Assembly (NCBI GenBank): GCA_964585805.1
Contig: CAZPFE010000028.1
Span: forward strand, 1-7,365
Source: CAYLWZ01 sp964585805
GTDB lineage: Bacteria > Patescibacteriota > Minisyncoccia > Minisyncoccales > GWA2-38-27
Length of the DNA stretch: 7,365 nucleotides
Direction: 5' to 3'
The position numbers were made by a program, and so were the translations under genes. Shown here in pieces: positions 1-5,056 of this stretch (positions are counted from its first letter, which is position 1; each line of letters begins with the position of its first letter). Under the pieces are notes generated by a model, which saw only the letters and a list, made by a program, of their open reading frames with translations, was not told the origin of the DNA and searched no databases.

Positions 1-122
1 GGTAATATGTGCGAAACAATTTTTATAAAAAAGAATCTCTTTAATAAAAAAAGAAAATAGAATCCAATCTTTTAATTCTTGTAAAATAGAACAAATTTTT
101 ATCACTTCTAAATTAGCCTACC
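1..122. other. Gene-free left edge, nothing firmly assigned
   Basis: This AT-rich stretch lies beyond the last gene of the operon. I see no convincing gene in it. On the minus strand a frame is open from a TAG at 118-120 to the window edge, with a possible GTG start at 103-105. It could be the start of the next gene, but about 39 codons in such AT-rich DNA is weak evidence and the translation matches no family I recognise. Confidence 0.3.
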
Positions 123-163
123 AAATCAAAAATAAAAGATTTGATCTTTTTAAACTTTGATTT
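123..163 (-). terminator. Possible intrinsic terminator after the DUF1554 gene
   Basis: Two nested inverted repeats start 12 nt past the stop codon of the DUF1554 gene. The inner one is AAAAGAT / ATCTTTT (134-140 and 144-150) with a 3-nt loop. The outer one is AAATCAAA / TTTGATTT (123-130 and 156-163). Read on the minus strand, the inner stem is followed by ATTTTTG, a short U-rich tract. The stem has only one G-C pair, so it would be a weak rho-independent terminator. The position at the end of the operon supports the call. Confidence 0.4.
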
Positions 164-174
164 TTTAAATAAAA

Positions 175-1353
175 TTATTCCTCTATACAAATAATTTTTC
201 TTTTTTCAGAACAATACTGACCTCTATAAGGAGTAAATTCTTCTTTTTCTCCATTCTCTATAATACCTTCCGATAATCCTCCTACTGCTACAGCATCAGT
301 CAACATTCCACTTTTAGTATAACAAACAGGAAACTTTACTTTTTTTTCGGAATTAGGAATTGAGGAATAACCATCAACAAATTTCTCTCCTTTTGTCCAG
401 TTTTGACAAGAAGATGTAAAACTATATCTTTCTGGCGAATATTCTTGATGTATAGAAGTTTCTCCGTAAATAAAAATACAATTTCTTTTACTTTTTTCGT
501 TAATCCTCCCCAGCCACACACTTTGTAAATTATTAAAAAACTCATCACTTAAAAACTTTTTATTAAATGTCAAAGAAGAAAATAATCTTTCTAAAAAATT
601 ATTGAAATTCTTTCCTAATAAACGATGACAAGTCACTCCTCCATTTCTCTCTAATTTACCAGCAGATTTTGCTTCAACAAAAATTCCTTCTGTTCCTCTC
701 GGAGTTTTCAGTAATCTCTCAACAGCTGTTTCTCCATCTTTATCCCCACCTAAAAAAGCATACCATTTCCCATCTAACCCTTGTTTCTTTGCTTCTTCTT
801 GACATATCTTATCCGCTCCTTCAAATCCTCCTAAATCCCCTGAATAGCTGTTTGTAGTAATAAAAACTCTTCTAAGATTTGGTAAATCGTCTGGTAAATA
901 TGGCCATTCATTTTCCATTGATAATTTATCACAACTAAGAGATTTTGAATAGATAATAGCAAAACGCCCTGAATAAGCAATTTTATTTCCTGGACGCCAT
1001 GGATATTCAAAAACAGCAATCCAAAATCCATCACCATATTCTTGTCCAAGATATATTTTCCAATCATACCTTCTTAAATTAGCATTCAAATTTTTAGCAA
1101 TCCATTTTACTTCCTTTTTATCATTAAATAACACTATCCCTACCTTCTTCACATTTTTCGCAGACCAAATAATTGAATATGTCTTCCCTACTTCTAATTC
1201 TGCGCCACTTTTAGGACTTAAAACACGAATCGCTTTTTTTCCATGAGCAAAAAATAAATAAAAAAGAAAAATAAAAATTACCGAAATTCCTCCTATTAAA
1301 ATAGCAGCTAAAATTTTTTCAGCGCTTATTCTTTGGATTAATTTTTCAAACAT
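175..1353 (-). CDS. Membrane-anchored KNH-like / DUF1554 surface protein
   Basis: A 392-residue predicted extracytoplasmic protein of unknown function. Residues about 14-35 form one hydrophobic segment after a short basic N-terminus, suggesting an uncleaved signal anchor with the bulk outside. Residues about 44-134 resemble the Kre9/KNH-like Ig fold (opening SPKSGAELEVGKTYSIIW, ending near Y127-SGRF). From about residue 162 to the C-terminus it matches the DUF1554 pattern: RVFITTNSYSGDLGG, then GADKICQEEA, GKWYAFLG and a Cys-rich end. DUF1554 is known from leptospiral endostatin-like (Len) adhesins. Eight cysteines (141, 184, 242, 292, 316, 344, 381, 389) would suit disulfides outside the membrane. 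It is the last gene of the operon, 39 nt after the preceding gene, and no Shine-Dalgarno precedes its ATG. Both domain calls are from motif recognition; a role in adhesion is inference. Confidence 0.8.
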   Translation of the reverse strand: MFEKLIQRISAEKILAAILIGGISVIFIFLFYLFFAHGKKAIRVLSPKSGAELEVGKTYSIIWSAKNVKKVGIVLFNDKKEVKWIAKNLNANLRRYDWKIYLGQEYGDGFWIAVFEYPWRPGNKIAYSGRFAIIYSKSLSCDKLSMENEWPYLPDDLPNLRRVFITTNSYSGDLGGFEGADKICQEEAKKQGLDGKWYAFLGGDKDGETAVERLLKTPRGTEGIFVEAKSAGKLERNGGVTCHRLLGKNFNNFLERLFSSLTFNKKFLSDEFFNNLQSVWLGRINEKSKRNCIFIYGETSIHQEYSPERYSFTSSCQNWTKGEKFVDGYSSIPNSEKKVKFPVCYTKSGMLTDAVAVGGLSEGIIENGEKEEFTPYRGQYCSEKRKIICIEE

Positions 1354-1392
1354 AAATGAATTGCTTTAAATTTAAATTAAAAATTAAAATGA

Positions 1393-2040
1393 TTAATCAG
1401 CATTGATAAAACACGCTGGCTTTACCTGACTATTTATCTCCTGCCATTTTTCTTCTATACTCTCACTTTCATTTAAATAAAGAAAAGCAATAAAAAGATT
1501 TTTTTGATTGCCGCACTTCTCTAACCAACATTTATATTCTTCTGTCTTTAAAAGGTTAATGGCTTGCTTATCTTTTAAATCCTCATTCTCTACCTTTCCT
1601 ATATATATTGTTTGATAATCATTCTCTTCTTTTTTACAAATTATAGCATAAATAGAATTTTGAACTGACTTTGTTATAACATAACTTCTTTCTAAAATAT
1701 ATGGACCAGAAAAATAAAATTTTCCTATCTTAATAACCTTTGGCGGAGGCGGAAAATTTGTATCAATTATCAAAGGTGGTGCCTCTTCTGTAATAATCGG
1801 CGGATTAAACATTCCTTGTTTTTTCAAAAAATAAGTCGTCAAAAAAGAAGTAAAAGAAATTATAAAAATTCCTAATAAACCATATAAAGAATAAAATAAA
1901 AATTTTATACCTTTCTTCTTTCCTTCTACTTCTTTCGAAAAAAAATAGTAATAAATACCTATTAATGAAACAATAAAAACCAAAGATAATAATATCCCTA
2001 AAATAATAAAAGGTAGATTCTTTATCAAAGTAGTAGCCAT
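1393..2040 (-). CDS. Two-TM membrane protein with divergent GIY-YIG-like domain
   Basis: A 215-residue protein without a firm family assignment. It has two long hydrophobic helices (about 9-34 and 47-71) joined by a short Lys-rich loop (KEVEGKKKG). This hairpin resembles the pilin-like two-TM proteins common in CPR genomes. A Pro-rich linker (about 79-101, with PPPP) leads to a C-terminal domain at about 104-215. That domain has the spacing of a GIY-YIG fold: IYA at 130-132, an exact YIG at 146-148, an acidic helix with E196/E197 and a terminal KPACFIN resembling the usual P-x-x-N. The Arg normally found about eight residues after YIG is replaced by Lys/Asp, so nuclease activity is doubtful. 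Four cysteines (135, 171, 176, 210) lie in this domain. By the positive-inside rule the TM loop is cytoplasmic and the domain external, but this is uncertain. The gene starts 7 nt after the DJ-1/PfpI gene, with an AAGGA ribosome site inside that gene's end. Gene confidence is high; the fold is a hypothesis. Confidence 0.7.
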   Translation of the reverse strand: MATTLIKNLPFIILGILLSLVFIVSLIGIYYYFFSKEVEGKKKGIKFLFYSLYGLLGIFIISFTSFLTTYFLKKQGMFNPPIITEEAPPLIIDTNFPPPPKVIKIGKFYFSGPYILERSYVITKSVQNSIYAIICKKEENDYQTIYIGKVENEDLKDKQAINLLKTEEYKCWLEKCGNQKNLFIAFLYLNESESIEEKWQEINSQVKPACFINAD

Positions 2041-2047
2041 ATATTTA

Positions 2048-2581
2048 TTATTCCTTCTTTAATAAATTCACTATTTCTTTTCCAAATTCATTAGCAGCAA
2101 AAGGACCAGCCGCAGTTATAATTTTACCGTCAACTACCACTGGTTTTGATTGATAAACTGCTCCTTCTTTCTCTAAAATCTTAATTGCTGACTTATCTAA
2201 CTCAGAACTCCAAACTGTTGCTTTTCTTCCTTTTAAAACACCAGCTTTTGCTAAAATTACGGGAGAAATACAAATAGCTGCTACAATTTTATTTTGGTTC
2301 AGTGCCACCTTTACTAAATTATATAATTTTTCATTATCTAATGCCTTAAGACAACCTCTACCACCACTCAAAACAACTGCCTCAAATTCGTCTAAATTTA
2401 GATTATCAATTGTTGTATCAACTTTTACCTCCCCTCCTTCTGATCCTATTGCTATTCCTTCTTGATTAGAAGCAGTAACCACTTCTATATTTTCAGATTG
2501 AAAAATATCTTTTGGAATAAAATATTCCTCATCACGAAAATCTCTAAAAGCAATAATCATTAAAATTTTTTTCTCTCTCAT
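2048..2581 (-). CDS. DJ-1/PfpI family protein
   Basis: A 177-residue cytosolic protein of the DJ-1/PfpI superfamily, a full-length single domain. The N-terminal strand KILMIIAFRDFRDEEYFIP carries the conserved acidic residue (E19, aligned with DJ-1 Glu18). The nucleophile elbow is AAICISPVILAKAG with Cys104. Further family hallmarks are VVLSGGRG (about 69-76), the GRKATVW segment and a C-terminal TAAGPFAANEFG. Family members include chaperones, glyoxalase or deglycase-like enzymes and intracellular proteases. The residue after the Cys is Ile, not the His of PfpI-type proteases, so a DJ-1-like oxidative or carbonyl stress role fits better than proteolysis. The substrate cannot be told from sequence. 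It starts 34 nt after mltG; the only upstream purine site, AAAGG, is poorly spaced. An internal Met at residue 8 would cut into the first strand, so the first ATG is preferred. Confidence 0.88.
   Translation of the reverse strand: MREKKILMIIAFRDFRDEEYFIPKDIFQSENIEVVTASNQEGIAIGSEGGEVKVDTTIDNLNLDEFEAVVLSGGRGCLKALDNEKLYNLVKVALNQNKIVAAICISPVILAKAGVLKGRKATVWSSELDKSAIKILEKEGAVYQSKPVVVDGKIITAAGPFAANEFGKEIVNLLKKE
2052..2056 (-). promoter_or_regulatory. Shine-Dalgarno site of the two-TM GIY-YIG-like gene
   Basis: AAGGA on the minus strand lies 11 nt before the ATG at 2040, within the last codons of the DJ-1/PfpI gene. It is one of the few recognisable ribosome sites in the window and supports the chosen start and translational linkage of the two genes. 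Confidence 0.5.
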
Positions 2582-2615
2582 ATTTTTTTTAAAAAACCTT
2601 TATTTTTTATTTATT

Positions 2616-3563
2616 TTACCTCAAATATTTCGCCTTCGCAATATTATGCTCTTGAAGTGTTTTACTAAAATGAAGCAAACTGTTTTTATCAGAAAGATAA
2701 TACCAATAAGGAGTTTTTTTTGGTTTAATAGCCGCTTCTATGCTCTCCATTCCTGGATTACAAATAGGTGTTGGCGGCAAACCTTTATATTTATAAGTAT
2801 TATAAGGAGAATCTATTTTAGTTTCTTCTGCAGAAATCTTTAACTTATTTTCTCCTATAATATAATTAATAGTAGCATCAACTTGCAAAGGCATATTATG
2901 TTCTAATCGTTTCCACAAAATGCCAGAAACAATCTTCTTATCTTCTAAAGTTTGGGCTTCTTTTTCTATTAAAGAAGCCATTATCACTATTTCTGAAATA
3001 GTTCTTCCTTGACTTCTAATTTCTCTTCTTAATTCATCTGTTAACTTTTTATTAAAATTATCCTCCATTCTCTTTGTAATCTTTTCAACATTTTCTCCAT
3101 AATTAAATTCATAAGTATCAGGAAAAAGATATCCTTCTAACTGATGACTCTGGGCATAATTTATAAAACTATTAGCATTAACAATACCTTCTTTATCTAA
3201 ACATTCAGCTATATCTTTAATTGTCCAACCTTCAAGAATGGTAATTCTTTTTTTAAAAACATCTCCTTTAGAAAATTTAGAAACTATCTGAGGAATATTT
3301 AGAGAAGGAGAAAGTTGATAAAATCCTGCCTGTAAACTCATTTTTCTTTGCAAACCAACATACAACTGAAAAATTAACCTTGACCTAATAAGACCTTCTT
3401 TTTCTAAATTAAAAGCAATATCCCTTACTCCCTCTCCTTTCTTAATTTGAAAAATGACTTCCTCTTTATTATTTGGATCTTTAGGAAAATAAATCTGTTT
3501 ATAAATAAAAAAAACAAAAAATAGAAAAAAAAGAAAAATAAAAAATAAACTTATCCTTTTCAT
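2616..3563 (-). CDS. mltG: Endolytic murein transglycosylase MltG (YceG-like)
   Basis: MltG cleaves nascent glycan strands at the cytoplasmic membrane and is thought to set glycan chain length, working beside the peptidoglycan synthases. The 315-residue protein has one N-terminal membrane helix (about 5-22), then a LysM-like subdomain (about 36-85, around IKKGEGVRDIAFNLEKEGLI), and the YceG catalytic domain. Key blocks are LEGYLFPDTYEF (142-153), IMASLIEKEA (194-203) with E200 as the likely catalytic Glu, LQVDATINY (226-234), DSPYNTYKYKGLPPTPICNPG (starting at 251) and KTPYWYYL (283-290). Length is close to the usual 320-350. Its ATG overlaps the pcm stop in an ATGA arrangement and no Shine-Dalgarno is visible, which suggests re-initiation after pcm. 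Its presence implies a peptidoglycan wall. The assignment is secure. Confidence 0.96.
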   Translation of the reverse strand: MKRISLFFIFLFFLFFVFFIYKQIYFPKDPNNKEEVIFQIKKGEGVRDIAFNLEKEGLIRSRLIFQLYVGLQRKMSLQAGFYQLSPSLNIPQIVSKFSKGDVFKKRITILEGWTIKDIAECLDKEGIVNANSFINYAQSHQLEGYLFPDTYEFNYGENVEKITKRMEDNFNKKLTDELRREIRSQGRTISEIVIMASLIEKEAQTLEDKKIVSGILWKRLEHNMPLQVDATINYIIGENKLKISAEETKIDSPYNTYKYKGLPPTPICNPGMESIEAAIKPKKTPYWYYLSDKNSLLHFSKTLQEHNIAKAKYLR

Positions 3564-4192
3564 TTTTGTTCGTTATCACTTACTAAAGGTACAAAAAGAA
3601 AACCAGGAAAAACTTTTTCTTGAAAATTATTACCTTCTCTTTTGATAGAAACAATTGCTTCTCCCACTGGAGCAACTATTTTCCCTTTTTCTTTTAATTG
3701 TTTTTTCCAAGATTCAGGCACTTTTTTCTCTACTGCAGCTGAAGAAAGAATTTTATCAAAAGGAGCTTCTCTTGGACAACCATTCTGCCCGTTTAAAAGA
3801 AAAAACTTAGCTATTCCTTTCTTAATAAAATTATATTTTGCTGTGTTTTTTTCACCAAATTCTTTTAACTCTGGAATAATCTCCAAAGCAATAACCTTTC
3901 CTCCTTTCTTCTTGCTAACAATGTAACTCAATAAGGCAGTTGTCCACCCTGAACCAGACCCAATATCCAATATCTTTTCTCCTGGTTTTGGTTCTAACTC
4001 TTCAAGCATAAAAGCAACCACTGCTGGCTGAGATATTGTCTGTCCATAACCAATAGGCATTGGTTCATCAATTTCAGCCAGATATTTTATCTCTTCAGGC
4101 ATAAAATCTTTTCTTTCTATTTTCCTGAACGCTTCTATAATCAGCGGCGTTTTTAACCATCTCTTTTCAATTAAATAATTAACTAATTCCAT
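3560..4192 (-). CDS. pcm: Protein-L-isoaspartate O-methyltransferase
   Basis: This enzyme uses S-adenosylmethionine to methylate L-isoaspartyl residues formed by ageing of Asn and Asp, starting their repair. The 210-residue protein matches the usual length. Visible motifs are the substrate-side IGYGQTISQP (about 47-56), the SAM-binding motif I ILDIGSGSGWTTALL (about 74-88), the acidic end of strand 2 in KVIALEI (about 98-104), and the post-II block PFDKILSSAA followed by GKIVAPVG. The start lies 1 nt after the def stop codon and the TGA stop overlaps the mltG start, so def, pcm and mltG are very likely co-transcribed and translationally linked. The use of TGA as a genuine stop is informative for the genetic code. 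The call is firm. Confidence 0.95.
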   Translation of the reverse strand: MELVNYLIEKRWLKTPLIIEAFRKIERKDFMPEEIKYLAEIDEPMPIGYGQTISQPAVVAFMLEELEPKPGEKILDIGSGSGWTTALLSYIVSKKKGGKVIALEIIPELKEFGEKNTAKYNFIKKGIAKFFLLNGQNGCPREAPFDKILSSAAVEKKVPESWKKQLKEKGKIVAPVGEAIVSIKREGNNFQEKVFPGFLFVPLVSDNEQK

Positions 4193-4193
4193 C

Positions 4194-4691
4194 CTAAAAT
4201 TTAATTTTTGGATACTTTAATTTAAACTTTATCTTCTCAACTAACTTTAATCTGTGAAAAAACAAAACTCCATTTAAATGATCTATCTCGTGTTGAAAAA
4301 CTCTAGCCAAAAATCCTTTTGCCTCTATTCTTATTCTTTTTCCATTTATATCTAACCCTTCAACTTCTATCTCTTTTGCTCTTTCTATTTCTAAAAAAAT
4401 TCCAGGAAAACTCAAACAACCTTCTTCTCCTATCTCTTTTTCTTTGCTCATCTTAACAATCTTAGGATTAATTAACTCCAATATCCTCTCGCCTCTCAAA
4501 TCAGTAGCAACCACAATAATCCTTTTAGACACTCCAACCTGAGGAGCAGCCAAACCTACCCCTTGCTTTTTAATCATTGTTTGAGCCATATCAACAATTA
4601 ATTTTTTTGTTTCTTTATCTATTTCTCCCACTTCCTCTGCTTTTTTTCTCAAAACAGGATCATTAAATTTTCTTATTTCTAATATAACCAT
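4194..4691 (-). CDS. def: Peptide deformylase
   Basis: Def removes the N-formyl group from nascent proteins at the ribosome, using a metal ion, usually Fe2+. All three family motifs are intact in this 165-residue protein: GVGLAAPQVG (44-53), EEGCLS (89-94) with metal ligand Cys92, and QHEIDH (133-138) with ligands His134 and His138 and catalytic Glu135. The Lys-rich C-terminal tail is short. It is the first gene of the left-hand operon. fmt, which often follows def, is not next to it; pcm is. A candidate promoter lies 18-46 nt before the ATG (4709-4737), and GAGAAAG upstream of the start is a weak ribosome site. The GC-rich hairpin cluster lies just beyond this promoter. Confidence 0.97.
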   Translation of the reverse strand: MVILEIRKFNDPVLRKKAEEVGEIDKETKKLIVDMAQTMIKKQGVGLAAPQVGVSKRIIVVATDLRGERILELINPKIVKMSKEKEIGEEGCLSFPGIFLEIERAKEIEVEGLDINGKRIRIEAKGFLARVFQHEIDHLNGVLFFHRLKLVEKIKFKLKYPKIKF

Positions 4692-4708
4692 ATAATTCTT
4701 TCTCTCAT

Positions 4709-4737
4709 TTTATATTTTACAACATCTAATTTAACAA
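4709..4737 (-). promoter_or_regulatory. Candidate sigma70-type promoter for the def operon
   Basis: On the minus strand TTGTTA (4732-4737) and TATAAA (4709-4714) are separated by 17 nt. They match the -35 consensus at 4 of 6 and the -10 at 5 of 6 positions. The likely start of transcription is about 10 nt before the def ATG, giving a very short leader. AT-rich DNA produces such matches by chance, but the position directly before the first gene of the operon favours it. Confidence 0.5.
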
Positions 4738-4770
4738 ATCTATCCTACTAAATCCTATCCCCCTCCTATT

Positions 4771-4801
4771 TCTTCCCCCTTCCCTCTGGGAAGGGGGAAG
4801 A
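4771..4801. repeat. Hairpin A: 14-bp perfect stem, 3-nt loop
   Basis: Arms 4771-4784 and 4788-4801 are perfectly complementary (TCTTCCCCCTTCCC against its reverse complement) with the loop TCT. With nine G-C pairs it would be very stable as RNA or as a cruciform. It is not followed by a T-run on either strand. Confidence 0.85.
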
Positions 4802-4863
4802 TGCGAAATAAAAGGGGAGAATCTCCTCTTCCTTTCCTTCTTTCTCTTTTTACTCTCTCCCTT

Positions 4864-4890
4864 TCCCCCCCCTCCAAAGGAGGGGGGGGA
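4864..4890. repeat. Hairpin B: 12-bp stem with eight consecutive C/G pairs
   Basis: Arms 4864-4875 and 4879-4890 are perfectly complementary around the loop AAA, with an unbroken run of eight C in one arm and eight G in the other. On the plus strand the following G-runs (to 4905) could also form a G-quadruplex-like fold. Confidence 0.85.
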
Positions 4891-4915
4891 TTAAGGTGGG
4901 GGAGGTTTTTTCTTC

Positions 4916-4946
4916 TCCTCCCCCTTCCCAAAGGGAAGGGGGAGGA
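4916..4946. repeat. Hairpin C: 14-bp perfect stem, AAA loop
   Basis: Arms 4916-4929 and 4933-4946 are perfectly complementary around AAA. Its inner part CCCCCTTCCC is shared with hairpin A, so A and C are related copies. Hairpins B and C share the AAA loop and are both followed by a GATTAAGG-type tail. Confidence 0.85.
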
Positions 4947-5008
4947 TTGAAAGTAAAAAGGGGAAGATTAAGGAGGGGGAAATGATTATTCACTATCAAT
5001 TTTATTTC

Positions 5009-5036
5009 ATTATATTACATTTCAAGTTTTATTCAA
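5009..5036 (-). promoter_or_regulatory. Candidate promoter transcribing the hairpin cluster
   Basis: On the minus strand TTGAAT (5031-5036) and a perfect TATAAT (5009-5014) are 16 nt apart. Transcription would start near 5002 and run through the GC-rich hairpins toward def. It lies 21 nt past the mnmA stop. It could give def a structured leader of about 310 nt or make a separate small RNA. Chance matches are common in DNA this AT-rich. Confidence 0.35.
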
Positions 5037-5056
5037 ACCTGCAATTATATCAAAAT

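Larger units (their letters stand above)
4758..4980. repeat. GC-rich palindrome cluster with terminal inverted repeats
   Basis: A 223-bp element bounded by a perfect 10-bp inverted repeat, TCCCCCTCCT at 4758-4767 and AGGAGGGGGA at 4971-4980. Inside are three strong hairpins, a smaller palindrome (GGAGA-A-TCTCC, 4816-4826), and a 15-bp direct repeat GATTAAGG(T/A)GGGGGA at 4889-4903 and 4966-4980. The two direct repeats each follow a hairpin, so the right half reads as two diverged copies of one hairpin-plus-tail unit, and the left end is an inverted copy of the tail. No transposase is present. This resembles a REP/MITE-like non-autonomous intergenic repeat. Confidence 0.75.
4692..5056. other. 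365-bp gap between mnmA and def with no gene
   Basis: No plausible coding frame is present. From left to right it holds the candidate def promoter (4709-4737), a GC-rich cluster of hairpins (4758-4980), and an AT-rich strip next to mnmA with a second minus-strand promoter-like match (5009-5036). The local composition flips from about as AT-rich as the genes to long pure runs of C and G, which suggests a mobile or repetitive origin for the central part. None of the hairpins is followed by a T-run on the minus strand, so a classical terminator for mnmA is not evident. Confidence 0.7.

Noticed and set aside
1..105. Open minus-strand frame from a GTG at 103-105 to the window edge, a possible start of the next gene
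   Set aside because: Only about 35 codons, no ribosome site, and no recognisable motif; open frames of this size are expected in such AT-rich DNA.
1363..1385. AT-only inverted repeat in the 39-nt gap before the DUF1554 gene, as terminator or promoter
   Set aside because: It consists of simple A/T runs with no G-C pairs and no -35 partner; chance is the simplest explanation.
4771..4946. Hairpins A-C as rho-independent terminators for mnmA
   Set aside because: On the minus strand none is followed by a T-run; what follows is A- or G-rich. They may still slow polymerase, but the classical pattern is missing.
4758..4980. CRISPR array
   Set aside because: The repeats are hairpins of different size with no regular repeat-spacer spacing and no cas genes nearby.
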